Assembly: GCA_942491415.1 (NCBI GenBank)
Contig: CALOAD010000020.1
Location: 248,001 to 312,000 of the forward strand
Direction of reading: 5' to 3'
DNA length: 64,000 bases
From: CALOAD01 sp942491415
GTDB taxonomy: Bacteria > Cyanobacteriota > Vampirovibrionia > Gastranaerophilales > CALOAD01
Shown here: piece after piece, positions 24,939 to 33,744 of the stretch
Position numbering within the stretch: position 1 is the stretch's first letter
Layout of the letters: each line of letters starts with the position of its first letter
Notes under the pieces: model-generated
The model's database searches: none
What the model was told of the DNA's origin: nothing
What the model saw: the letters and a program-made list of their open reading frames with translations, nothing else
Made by a program: the position numbers and the translations under genes

Positions 24939-26042
24939 ATGAATAAGCAAAAAATTTGTTTTAATAAAATACTTGTCTTGGTAATGATCTGCATTAGTTG
25001 TGTCGGACTGACATCTTGCGGAAAATTAAATGAAAAAAAAGAAGAATTAAGACCGGTAAAATACAAGAAAGTTAAAAAGGCCCTAGAGGGTGGTAAAAAT
25101 ACTTATACCGGTGTTGTACAAGCAGATATTGAAAGTAATTTGAGTTTTAAAGTTGGTGGAACTATTAAAGCTATCAAAGTAAAAGTAGGTCAATCGGTAG
25201 ACAAGGACCAGCTTGTAGCGCAATTGGATCCTGAGCCGTATCAAATTAAATTGGCGGAAGTAAATGCAAAAGTTATGGAAACAAGGGCTAGTGCAAGAAA
25301 TGCAGCTGCCAATTATATAAGGTTTAGAAGTTTATTCAAAGATGGTGCCATTTCTGAAAGTCAGCTTGATGATGCACGTGCAAATGCTGACGCTTCAAGA
25401 AATAAGATGGATTCGGCAGAAAGATCTTATGACTATGCAAAGCTTCAACTTTCTTATACCAGCTTATATGCTCCGCAGGATGGTTTTATAACTTCTTTTG
25501 ATAAGGAAGTTGGTGAAAATGTATCTCCGGGACAAAAAGTATTTGGATTTGTATCAAAACTCAGAAATGAGGTTAAGGTATTTGTTCCTGAATCTGCAAT
25601 ACCTTCAATAGATAAAGACATTGAAGTGGATATAAATATAGATGCGATACCCGGGAAAAAATTTACAGGCACAATCTATGAAGTTGGCGTTGCAACAAAT
25701 GAAGATGCTGTGACATTTCCTGTTATTATTCGTATTAAAAACGACCCTGAGGAGCTTCGTCCCGGCATGACTGCTGATGTAACTTTTACAAAAACAAAAA
25801 ACCGAAAGCCAACAATTATTGTTCCTATTAGTGCAATTTCAGAAGATAATAATGGAAAATATGTGTTTGTAATAAAAGACATTGAAGGAGATATCGGCGT
25901 TACTTCAAAAAGAAAAGTTGAAATAGGAGAGCTTTCAACTGCTGGAGTGGAAATATTATCAGGGTTAAATGATGGTGATGTCATAGTTATAGCCGGTGTA
26001 AGTCGTATTGCAAACGGGCAAAAGGTTAGATTAAGGGGATAA
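24939..26042 (+). CDS. RND efflux periplasmic adaptor lipoprotein
   Basis: This 367-aa protein has a lipoprotein signal with a clear lipobox (VGLTSC, cysteine near residue 27). The membrane-fusion fold follows: a lipoyl half-motif (ESNLSFKVGGTIKAIKVK), a helical hairpin (about 100-155), a beta-barrel domain, and a C-terminal membrane-proximal domain ending in GLNDGDVIVIAGVSRI. It links the inner-membrane pump to the outer-membrane channel. It lies 15 bp after the TolC-fusion gene and 3 bp before the pump gene. The substrate is unknown. Confidence 0.92.
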   Translation: MNKQKICFNKILVLVMICISCVGLTSCGKLNEKKEELRPVKYKKVKKALEGGKNTYTGVVQADIESNLSFKVGGTIKAIKVKVGQSVDKDQLVAQLDPEPYQIKLAEVNAKVMETRASARNAAANYIRFRSLFKDGAISESQLDDARANADASRNKMDSAERSYDYAKLQLSYTSLYAPQDGFITSFDKEVGENVSPGQKVFGFVSKLRNEVKVFVPESAIPSIDKDIEVDINIDAIPGKKFTGTIYEVGVATNEDAVTFPVIIRIKNDPEELRPGMTADVTFTKTKNRKPTIIVPISAISEDNNGKYVFVIKDIEGDIGVTSKRKVEIGELSTAGVEILSGLNDGDVIVIAGVSRIANGQKVRLRG

Positions 26043-26045
26043 AAA

Positions 26046-29000
26046 GTGAACATTACTAAATTTGCCATAAATAGAACACGTGTTGTTATTGTATTTCTTG
26101 CAATAATTATTATTGGCGGCTTTTTTGCCTATGTTGAAATGCCTAGGGCAGAAGATCCCGGTTATAAAGTTCGTACTGCTCTTGTCACAACGCTGTTTCC
26201 AGGTGCAAATCCAGAACGGGTAGAGTTGTTGGTAACCGATAAAATCGAAAAAACAATTCAGGAAATGCCTGAACTTGATTATATAGAAAGCAAATCAAAA
26301 ACAGGTATTTCAATTGTATACGTAAATATAAAAGAAGAGTATAAAAATCTTAGACCAATTTGGGATAAATTAAGAAGAAAAGTAGATAAAGCAAAAAGAA
26401 TATTGCCTAAAAACGTTGTAGGACCTTATGTTAATGATGAGTTTGGTGATGTTTTTGGATCTATAATAACTATTTCAGCCGATGGGTATAATTATCAGGA
26501 ACTTAAAGATATAGCTGATGATATTAGGGATGATCTTTTAAGGTTGAAAAATGTTGCTAAGGTTGAAATTTGTGGTGTTCAAGATGAAAGAGTTTTTCTT
26601 GAATATGATAATGCCAGATTGGCAGAGCTTAAAATATCTCCCGGGCAACTTAGTAATATTCTAGAATCGCAAAATATCCTGTTTTCAGGTGGGAGCGTGA
26701 GAGTAAATGGCGAGAGGATAATACTTGAACCTACAGGTAATTTTGAATCAATAGAAGACATTAAAAAAACAGTAATTAATCTTCCAGGAACTAAGGATGC
26801 AGTGTTTTTGGGAGATGTTTTAAATGTTCATAGAGGTTATGTTGATCCGCCTCGAGAGATAGTACATACTTCGGGCAAAAGGGCTTTGGCTTTGGGCATT
26901 TCGCTAAAAGAAGGTGGAAATATAATTGAACTGGGGAATGAAATAAAAGAAGCTGTAAAAAGTTATAAGCAAAATTATCCAATAGGTATAACGTTTGATA
27001 TTGTTTCTTTTCAGCCTCGTTATGTTGATGAATTAATCACAAGTTTTGTGCATAACCTTTTGCAAAGTGTTTTTATTGTAATTGCTTTAATGTTGATTTT
27101 TCTGGGAAAAAGAGTAGGTATTTTAGTTGCTTCGTTAATTCCTGTCAGTATTCTTATGTCTTTTTTGATCATGTCAAATGTGGGTATAGGGCTTGAAAAA
27201 ATTTCATTGGCTGCATTGATTATTTCGCTTGGAATGCTGGTTGATAACGCTATAGTTATGTCTGAGTCTATAATGGTTAAGATGCAAGAAGGGCAAAAAG
27301 CACTTGATGCTATTTTAAATTCTGCAGATGAGCTTAGAAAGCCGTTATTAATAGCTACGCTTGCTACTTCAGCTGCGTTTTTACCTATATTCCTTGCAGA
27401 ATCTGCGGTCGGTGAATTTTGTTCATCACTTTTTAAAGTTGTAGCGATAACGCTTCTTTCTTCTTGGGTTTTGGCTTTAACTATGATTCCGATGTTTTGC
27501 TTTTATTTTTTAAAACTAAAACCTCAAAATGAAGATGAATCTATATACGATAGTAAATATTATAAAAAATATAGAGGAAAATTAATTTGGTTATTAAAAC
27601 ATCCTAAAAAAGCTATTTCAGGTATCTTAATTGTATTTGTAATAGCTCAAGTGGCATTTGAATTTGTACCAAAAACATTTTTCCCTGATTCTGATAGACC
27701 TGCCTTTATAATAGAGGCTGAACTTCCTTATGAAAGTGATATTATTACGACTCAATCTACAATAGATAGAATAGAAGATTTTTTAGAAAGCAATTTTTTG
27801 GTAAATTATGCCAGAAAAGACGGGGTAACTAACTGGTTTAGTTTTATCGGAAAAGGAGCACCAAGATTTGTTCTTTCATACTCTCCAGAGCCTCCGGCTC
27901 AAAATTTTGGAACAATAATTGTGAATACAACTTCATCACATGCTGTTCCTGAAATTATGGAAAAAGTAAGAACCTTTTTGAATGCTACGTTCCCAGATGT
28001 AGAAGCCACGGTTAAAAGAATACCTCTAGGTCCTCCTGCCGATAAGCCCGTTGAACTTTTAATTTCAGGCAAAGATGAAAAAGTTTTATTTGAGATTGCT
28101 CAAAGAGTGAAGGCACAATTACATAAAATTAAAGGCACAACTTTGATTACAGATGATTGGGGGCAAAAAACAAAGAAAATTTCTGTTGATATAAATCCTT
28201 ATAGGGCGGAAAGAGCCGGCGTAACTAATGAAGATATTGCTATTTCATTGCAAAGTGCGTTTAGCGGTTTAAAATTATCCGAATATAGAGAAGGAAATAA
28301 GCTAATACCGATTGTATTAAGGACTACTAAAAATTATAGAGAAGATTTAGGCAGGATTAAAAGCGTCAATGTATATTCGCAACGTACGGGAGTTTCCGTA
28401 CCTTTAGCGCAAGTCGCCGATATAATTCCTGAGTGGCAATATGCAGAAATTATAAGGCGTGATAGATTAAAAACAATAACCGTTCAGGCTGAAATTAGCG
28501 AAAATGCTAATGCAATAGCCGTTTCTTCTCAATTGAAAAAATGGTTAATAAAAAAAGATCTTAAAAATTGGCCAATGGGCTATTATTGGGAACTTGGCGG
28601 TATTGCTAAAAAATCTCAAGAAGGTAATGAATCAATTTTCAAAAAACTCCCCATAACAGGACTTTTGATATTCTTGCTTTTAGTTATACAATTTAATTCC
28701 ATCAGAAAAACAGGAATAGTACTTTGTTCATTGCCGTTGGCGATGATAGGGGTGATTTTTGGATTGTTGTTGGCAAGGTCTTATTTTGGATTTATAACTT
28801 TACTGGGAGTTATTTCACTTGCCGGAATTGTAACAAATAATGCTGTTGTTCTAATAGATCGAATAAAAATAGAAAGTGAATTACATCCAGATAATCCACA
28901 AAGAGCTATTGTTGTTGCAGCCCAAAAACGTGCAAGACCTATTTTGTTAACAGCAACTACTACTATAGGAGGCTTAATACCTTTATGGTTGGGTGGTGGT

Positions 29001-29150
29001 CCTATGTTTAAGCCGATGGCAATAACTATAATTTTCGGATTGGCTTTTGCTTCGATCTTAACTTTAGGCTTTGTGCCTCTTTTTTACAGCTTGTTTTATG
29101 GCGTTAATTTTAGCGAATTTGATTATGATAAGCAAAACTATGCGGAATAG
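26046..29150 (+). CDS. RND-family efflux pump, inner-membrane subunit
   Basis: A GTG start follows GGGG. The 1034-aa length is typical of AcrB/MexF-type pumps. The N-terminus has the family motif EDPGYKVRTALVTTLFPGA. There are twelve expected membrane segments in two halves, with the proton-relay region LGMLVDNAIVMSE in helix 4 and the second-half motif GIVTNNAVVLIDRI. Docking/pore subdomains lie between helices 1-2 and 7-8. It uses the proton gradient to expel hydrophobic compounds through the adaptor and TolC-like channel. The AEDPG signature suggests the heavily branched HAE1-like group rather than metal pumps. Confidence 0.93.
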   Translation: MNITKFAINRTRVVIVFLAIIIIGGFFAYVEMPRAEDPGYKVRTALVTTLFPGANPERVELLVTDKIEKTIQEMPELDYIESKSKTGISIVYVNIKEEYKNLRPIWDKLRRKVDKAKRILPKNVVGPYVNDEFGDVFGSIITISADGYNYQELKDIADDIRDDLLRLKNVAKVEICGVQDERVFLEYDNARLAELKISPGQLSNILESQNILFSGGSVRVNGERIILEPTGNFESIEDIKKTVINLPGTKDAVFLGDVLNVHRGYVDPPREIVHTSGKRALALGISLKEGGNIIELGNEIKEAVKSYKQNYPIGITFDIVSFQPRYVDELITSFVHNLLQSVFIVIALMLIFLGKRVGILVASLIPVSILMSFLIMSNVGIGLEKISLAALIISLGMLVDNAIVMSESIMVKMQEGQKALDAILNSADELRKPLLIATLATSAAFLPIFLAESAVGEFCSSLFKVVAITLLSSWVLALTMIPMFCFYFLKLKPQNEDESIYDSKYYKKYRGKLIWLLKHPKKAISGILIVFVIAQVAFEFVPKTFFPDSDRPAFIIEAELPYESDIITTQSTIDRIEDFLESNFLVNYARKDGVTNWFSFIGKGAPRFVLSYSPEPPAQNFGTIIVNTTSSHAVPEIMEKVRTFLNATFPDVEATVKRIPLGPPADKPVELLISGKDEKVLFEIAQRVKAQLHKIKGTTLITDDWGQKTKKISVDINPYRAERAGVTNEDIAISLQSAFSGLKLSEYREGNKLIPIVLRTTKNYREDLGRIKSVNVYSQRTGVSVPLAQVADIIPEWQYAEIIRRDRLKTITVQAEISENANAIAVSSQLKKWLIKKDLKNWPMGYYWELGGIAKKSQEGNESIFKKLPITGLLIFLLLVIQFNSIRKTGIVLCSLPLAMIGVIFGLLLARSYFGFITLLGVISLAGIVTNNAVVLIDRIKIESELHPDNPQRAIVVAAQKRARPILLTATTTIGGLIPLWLGGGPMFKPMAITIIFGLAFASILTLGFVPLFYSLFYGVNFSEFDYDKQNYAE

Positions 29151-29293
29151 TCAGTATAATATTAAAGTGCTTTAATGGTTATGAAATAATTAAAAAATTT
29201 GTTATAATTTATTTAGTCAAATAAGCTATAATGTTATATATAAATTAAACTAAATTAAACTAATTTAAAATGTAGCCTAAAAGGAGATTTTTA

Positions 29294-30172
29294 ATGAGGA
29301 ATGTTATCAAATCAACTGCCGCAAGTGTATTAACTTGTACATTAATTGCAACAACAGTAGGTATCGCAACGGCGCAAACTTACAATCCTAGTTATAGCAA
29401 TAACCCTTACAATAAAACAAATGGGACAGGCTATAATGACTCGCAATATCAAACAAATCAAAATTACACTCAACAAAATTATTCTCAACCTCAAAATTAT
29501 AGTCAGCAACAAAATTATCAACCTCTTCCGGAAAATACTTATAACCAATACGTACCTCAGCAACCGGTAAATAATATGCCCCCGCTACAAGGTAGAGTTG
29601 TAACTGTTCCGGTTGGAACAATGGTTAATACGGTTGTAACGTCTCAAATTAATTCACAATACTTAACAACCGGAGATTCTGTTAACATTGCTTTAGGTTC
29701 TGATTTTTATTTCAATGGTGTTTTAATCGCACCTGCTAATAGTACAGTTAGCGGAAATGTTGTTATCTGTGAAAAAGCAGGACTAACAGGGAAAAACGGT
29801 AAATTAAAAATTAGATTCACAAATATTCTTACACCTAGAGGACAAAGAATACCTATTTCAGGTAAGATCGCAACGGAAGACGGAACAGGGTTGTTGACTG
29901 GTGGCACAAATAAGGATAGAGTTGTAGGAGCGGCTAAGAATGTTGCTGTAGGCTCTGGTGTTGGTGCTTTAGCAGGAACTATTTTTGGTCCTTTATCCGG
30001 TGGAAAAGCAGGTAAAGGTGCAGCAATGGGAACAGCTGTTGGTGCAGGCTTGGGACTTGGGAAAACTCTAATTAAGAAGGGTAAAGACATAATAATTCCA
30101 TCAGGAACAAGGCTTAATCTTCAACTAGATCAACCTCTTACTGTAAACCCTGCTCAATCCAGTCCTTACTAG
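29294..30172 (+). CDS. Exported Gln/Asn-rich protein with glycine-zipper domain
   Basis: The 292-aa protein has a signal peptide ending around GIATAQ. About 65 residues of Tyr/Gln/Asn-rich low-complexity sequence follow. The C-terminal 190 residues start with VVTVPVGTMVNTVVTSQINS and contain a glycine-rich zipper (GSGVGALAGTIFGPLSGG to GAGLGLGK). They close with IPSGTRLNLQLDQPLTV, a strand pattern resembling the C-terminal beta domain of TrbI/VirB10-like or cyanobacterial envelope proteins. An envelope role is likely, but the function is unknown. An A-rich leader contains three tandem AAATTAAACT-like copies (29240-29270). Confidence 0.65.
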   Translation: MRNVIKSTAASVLTCTLIATTVGIATAQTYNPSYSNNPYNKTNGTGYNDSQYQTNQNYTQQNYSQPQNYSQQQNYQPLPENTYNQYVPQQPVNNMPPLQGRVVTVPVGTMVNTVVTSQINSQYLTTGDSVNIALGSDFYFNGVLIAPANSTVSGNVVICEKAGLTGKNGKLKIRFTNILTPRGQRIPISGKIATEDGTGLLTGGTNKDRVVGAAKNVAVGSGVGALAGTIFGPLSGGKAGKGAAMGTAVGAGLGLGKTLIKKGKDIIIPSGTRLNLQLDQPLTVNPAQSSPY

Positions 30173-30198
30173 ATTAATTCTGAAAAAATAAAAATAAA

Positions 30199-30243
30199 AA
30201 GAGCTTGCGGGAGAGAATAATTTTTACTGCAAGCTCTTAATCT
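30199..30243 (+). terminator. Terminator-like hairpin after the glycine-zipper gene
   Basis: A 10-bp stem (AAGAGCTTGC with GCAAGCTCTT) around a 20-nt loop is followed by a short T-rich stretch. Confidence 0.7.
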
Positions 30244-30354
30244 TTAACATAATCAAAAGATTAATTGTCATATTTTTAAGTGTTATGTTAAACTAATACA
30301 CATATTCGTAGACTAATCATTTGCGAAGGTAAAGGTAGTAAGCAGGTAAATTTT

Positions 30355-31398
30355 ATGAGTATCTTGGGGCTTGAACCTGATAAAAAAGGTTCAAAGGATG
30401 ATCAAAAACCGATTACAGCTGTTTTAAAAAATGATAAAAAAGAAATTTCTTTAGGAAAAGCGGTATTAATCTCTACGATAGCGCATCCTCTTTTTGTGTT
30501 GTTATTAAAAGGGTTGTTTCTTTTGCTGCTTATTTTAGGCATAAATTTATCTTTATTTGATAGACCGGAGCCTAAAGTTAGAGATATCGAATTTGTTTTG
30601 GTTGATAATCCTGAGCAAGCTCCTATCAACAAAAAAACAAAATATAGAGCTGATAGAAACACTAGAGCCGGTGGAAAACATGATAAAAAAAGAAAGGTCT
30701 CAGAGCCTAAACCTGCTGCTGCAAAAAGTAAGCCTCAGCCAAGAAAAACCCCTACTCAGCCAAAGGCAAAAAGACCAAATGCTCCAAAACACACTCCGGT
30801 TCCTCCAAGACCAAAAACAAAAGCAACGATGCCAAAACCAAGGATAAAGCCACCAAATAGTTTTCCTGTGCCTGTTCCAATGGCAAAGACTCCTAGAACT
30901 CTTATGCCTAAAGCAGGTCCTTCAACAAGTGCGCCAATGGGAACGACTTCTCCATCTAAAGCACCTTCGCCGATAATGTCTTCAAGCTCTTCTTTTAATA
31001 ATCAAAGAGCAAGCGGTTATTCTACAGGAGGAGGACGTCCGGGGAACCCTGGACCCGGTAATCCGAATGGAAGACCCGGTATTGATGCACTAAAAGAACC
31101 CGATTTTGGTCCTTATATGAGGGATTTGCAAAGAAGAATAAAAAGAAACTGGGATCCTCCAAAGGGCAATGAAAGCAAACGAGTTGTTTTAATGTTTAGA
31201 GTTAGTCGAGACGGTAGATTGCTTGATGTTAAAGTTCAAAACTCATCGAGTGTGGTTTCAGCAGACAGAGCGGCTATTGCTGCTGTAGAGCTTACAGCTC
31301 CGTTTAGACCTTTGCCGCCGGAATATAAAGGAAATGACATCGAAATTCAATTTACTTTTGACTATAACGTCTTTGGTATAGGTAATACAAGATATTAA
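30355..31398 (+). CDS. tonB: TonB-family energy-transducing protein
   Basis: This 347-aa protein has one membrane segment (about residues 43-66, including GLFLLLLILGINLSLF). A 150-residue Pro/Lys-rich periplasmic linker follows, then a C-terminal TonB domain (from about residue 255) with YMRDLQRRIKRNWDPPKG and GRLLDVKVQNSS motifs. It passes proton-motive energy to outer-membrane receptors, or works as a TolA-like spanning protein. It is followed by an ExbB and two ExbD genes. No TonB-dependent receptor is in the window. The basic N-terminal cytoplasmic segment of about 40 residues is longer than in classical TonB. Confidence 0.85.
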   Translation: MSILGLEPDKKGSKDDQKPITAVLKNDKKEISLGKAVLISTIAHPLFVLLLKGLFLLLLILGINLSLFDRPEPKVRDIEFVLVDNPEQAPINKKTKYRADRNTRAGGKHDKKRKVSEPKPAAAKSKPQPRKTPTQPKAKRPNAPKHTPVPPRPKTKATMPKPRIKPPNSFPVPVPMAKTPRTLMPKAGPSTSAPMGTTSPSKAPSPIMSSSSSFNNQRASGYSTGGGRPGNPGPGNPNGRPGIDALKEPDFGPYMRDLQRRIKRNWDPPKGNESKRVVLMFRVSRDGRLLDVKVQNSSSVVSADRAAIAAVELTAPFRPLPPEYKGNDIEIQFTFDYNVFGIGNTRY

Positions 31399-31428
31399 AC
31401 GATAATAAAATTAGAGAGGTACTATAAA

Positions 31429-32076
31429 ATGGAATTACTTTTACATTCAATTAAGCTAGATTGGCCGGTATTATTACCGATCCTTATTTCTTCAATCCTT
31501 GTTATTGCAGTTGCAATAAACAGATTTTCTTTTTATAACAAAAACAAAAGAGATGTGGTTCAATTTATTCACAGGCTACAAAAAGAACTACAAAAAGATA
31601 ATCTTGAAGGAGCTCAAAACTTGAGTGCTCAGTTGGGCGGTGTATACGGGGAAGTTGCGGAAGAAGGGATTAGAATTCTTTCAGAGCAGAAAAATGACTT
31701 CTCAAGATCATTCGATATTTCAACAAGTTTAGCAACAAGAAAATTAGAAAAACATATAACCATAATGGGTACTATAGGTGGTGTTGCACCATTTTTAGGT
31801 CTTTTTGGTACTGTTGTTAGGATTTTGTATACATTCCAGGATCTTGCACAGCAAGGAAATCAAAGTTCAGCCGTTGCCATGGGTATAGGATCTGCACTTA
31901 TAGCAACCGCTTTCGGTCTTGGTGTCGCTATTATTGCAGTTATACTTTTTAATACATTCCAAAGTATAGTTACAAGATACGAAGATGATTTTCAATTATT
32001 AAAGCTTTTATTCCTCAGCTTTACTGACAGCAAGGAAGAAGATGAGTCTCAATTACAACCTCAGGAACAATTTTAA
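31429..32076 (+). CDS. exbB: ExbB/TolQ/MotA-family proton channel
   Basis: This 215-aa membrane protein has three hydrophobic helices, at about residues 15-33, 115-140 and 155-180. The conserved core reads TIGGVAPFLGLFGTVVRI then MGIGSALIATAFGLGVAI, the channel signature of ExbB/TolQ. GAGG lies before the ATG. It is the second gene of the tonB cluster and would form the proton-conducting pentamer that works with ExbD. Confidence 0.9.
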   Translation: MELLLHSIKLDWPVLLPILISSILVIAVAINRFSFYNKNKRDVVQFIHRLQKELQKDNLEGAQNLSAQLGGVYGEVAEEGIRILSEQKNDFSRSFDISTSLATRKLEKHITIMGTIGGVAPFLGLFGTVVRILYTFQDLAQQGNQSSAVAMGIGSALIATAFGLGVAIIAVILFNTFQSIVTRYEDDFQLLKLLFLSFTDSKEEDESQLQPQEQF

Positions 32077-32089
32077 TTGGTGATATGAA

Positions 32090-32578
32090 ATGGCAATTCA
32101 AACCGGTAATAAAGGTAAAATATTTAACGAAATAAACATAACACCTTTGACAGATATCTTTTTGGTACTGTTAATCATTATGATGGTTATGGCTCCAATG
32201 TTTCAGGCTGTGGATAATAATATTAAAATGCCGGAAGTGAATAGCGGTATTAACATAGAAGATGAAAAGGTTATTGTTGCTGTGAACAAGGAAGGCGTTT
32301 TTTATGTAAATGGAAAGCAAATTGTATCCGACAAGCTGGAAGATGAGCTTAATAACCTTATAAAAGTAGTGGAAAAAAAGTTGGTGGTTGTAAAAGCTGA
32401 TCGAGATACTAAAAACAAAGAAATTATGAAAATCATGCGAGCAGCAAAAGCAACGGGCTATGAAAAGTTGACGGTTGCGGGAGAACCTCTTTCAAGGCGT
32501 CAACAGGATGAGTTGAAAACTGTCAATAAAGAGTCTAAAGAAGATGTGAATCAGGGAAAAGTTAACCTGCCTGAATAA
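32090..32578 (+). CDS. exbD: ExbD/TolR-family protein, copy 1
   Basis: This 162-aa protein has a short cytoplasmic N-terminus and one membrane helix containing the essential aspartate (INITPLTDIFLVLLIIMMV). The periplasmic peptidoglycan-binding ExbD/TolR domain follows. It differs from its neighbour at 32590 in having a longer, charged tail after residue 130 (SRRQQDELKTVNKESKED). It lies 13 bp after exbB. Confidence 0.9.
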   Translation: MAIQTGNKGKIFNEINITPLTDIFLVLLIIMMVMAPMFQAVDNNIKMPEVNSGINIEDEKVIVAVNKEGVFYVNGKQIVSDKLEDELNNLIKVVEKKLVVVKADRDTKNKEIMKIMRAAKATGYEKLTVAGEPLSRRQQDELKTVNKESKEDVNQGKVNLPE

Positions 32579-32589
32579 GGAATTTCAAA

Positions 32590-32979
32590 ATGAGTGCAAA
32601 AAACAAAAAGACATTCAACGAAATAAATATAACACCGCTAACAGATATCTTTTTGGTGTTGTTGATTATTATGATGGTTATAGCACCAATGCTTGATCAA
32701 CAGGGGCTCAGCCTTGCGGTTCCCAACGAACAAGAGGTTAAAAACCCTAAAAAATCAAAACTTATTACTATCAATGTATCTGATAAAGATTCTTATATGT
32801 ACAACGGTAGTGAGTTAAAATATGAGAAGCTTGTGTTTTTAATAAAAGAGGAATCAAAAGAGAAAAAAGATGGTTTATTGATACAAGCCTCTGAAAATTC
32901 TTCTCACGGAGCCGTTGTTAAACTTATGGATGCCGCCAGAAATGCCGGTGTTAATAATATTTCGATTTCTGAACTGTAA
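32590..32979 (+). CDS. exbD: ExbD/TolR-family protein, copy 2
   Basis: The 129-aa protein repeats the NITPLTDIFLVLLIIMMV membrane helix with its proton-path aspartate, then the usual periplasmic domain without a tail. The first 30 residues are nearly identical to copy 1 while the rest has diverged, consistent with an old tandem duplication. It is 11 bp after copy 1 and followed by a two-way terminator. Confidence 0.9.
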   Translation: MSAKNKKTFNEINITPLTDIFLVLLIIMMVIAPMLDQQGLSLAVPNEQEVKNPKKSKLITINVSDKDSYMYNGSELKYEKLVFLIKEESKEKKDGLLIQASENSSHGAVVKLMDAARNAGVNNISISEL

Positions 32980-33010
32980 TTTTAAATTTAATAATTTAAA
33001 TCTTTTTAAT

Positions 33011-33046
33011 AAAAAAAGCCCCGGAATTAACTCCGAGGCTTTTTTA
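33011..33046. terminator. Bidirectional terminator between exbD and the coiled-coil gene
   Basis: A stem of AAAAAAGCC(C)CGGA with TCCG(A)GGCTTTTTT surrounds a 6-nt loop with A and T runs on both sides. It serves both convergent units. Confidence 0.88.
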
Positions 33047-33054
33047 GTTATTTA

Positions 33055-33435
33055 TTATTTAAGAATTGCGAATGATTTAGCGTTTTTATCAAGAAGCTTT
33101 TTAGTCGATTCTTTTTCTTGTTCTATAGCTTTATGTTGTGTTTCAAGTTGAGTTCTTTCCATTTCTAAAGATTTTTGTTTAGCATTGATACCCGCCATTA
33201 AAGCTTCGTATTGAGCGGCAAATTGTCCCTCGTTGTAAATACCAACGTTTTCTTGAGGATTTTGACCTTTCATCATCGCTTGTTGTTGCATACCTTGATT
33301 GTATTGCTCTAGCATTGATTGAGTTTGGTATGCAAGTCTTTGTTCACGGTTAGTGACAATCATAATTCTGTATTGTAAGTCACTAGCTCTAGAAGTTAAA
33401 GTTAATAGTCTTGCGGCTGATATTGCGAAACTCAT
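33055..33435 (-). CDS. Coiled-coil protein of unknown function (126 aa)
   Basis: The ATG at 33435 follows an AGAGAGAAG purine tract. The protein has no signal peptide; its first 30 residues are hydrophobic-to-polar (SFAISAARLLTLTSRASDLQ). Residues 80-120 form a charged coiled coil (KSLEMERTQLETQHKAIEQE). The middle is rich in Gln and Met. The promoter-like element at 33470-33500 matches the two wall-hydrolase paralogues, suggesting shared regulation. It faces exbD across a bidirectional terminator. The family was not recognised; the heptad pattern and size would also fit a secretion-linked or cell-surface scaffold, but that is a guess. Confidence 0.6.
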   Translation of the reverse strand: MSFAISAARLLTLTSRASDLQYRIMIVTNREQRLAYQTQSMLEQYNQGMQQQAMMKGQNPQENVGIYNEGQFAAQYEALMAGINAKQKSLEMERTQLETQHKAIEQEKESTKKLLDKNAKSFAILK

Positions 33436-33469
33436 TTTCTTCTCTCTTTCTTGATTTCTCTCTTACTCT

Positions 33470-33500
33470 TATAAAAACAAACTTTATATAAAAATTGCCC
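33470..33500 (-). promoter_or_regulatory. Promoter-like element GGGCAATTT-N17-TTATA (copy 3)
   Basis: On the minus strand GGGCAATTT (33500-33492), a 17-bp spacer and TTATA (33474-33470) lie 34 bp before the ATG. Spacing is identical to copy 2 near 13782, although the surrounding sequence differs more than between copies 1 and 2. Confidence 0.5.
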
Positions 33501-33744
33501 TCTTTTTATATATCCAGTATATACCGTTAATATTTGTTTACAAATAAGAGGTTGGCGGTTCTTATAAAATAATTTGTAATCCCTTTTGGAAAAAGGATTA
33601 GAGGTTTTGAAAATAATTGCTCTTTTATGTGAAAATCCATTACACTTCTGTTTAATGTTGATGTAAAATATAAACAGGAGAACTAAATAAATAAGCAATA
33701 TTAAAGCCTTAAAGAACTCCTGAAAAATAATGAGTGAGGGCAAT

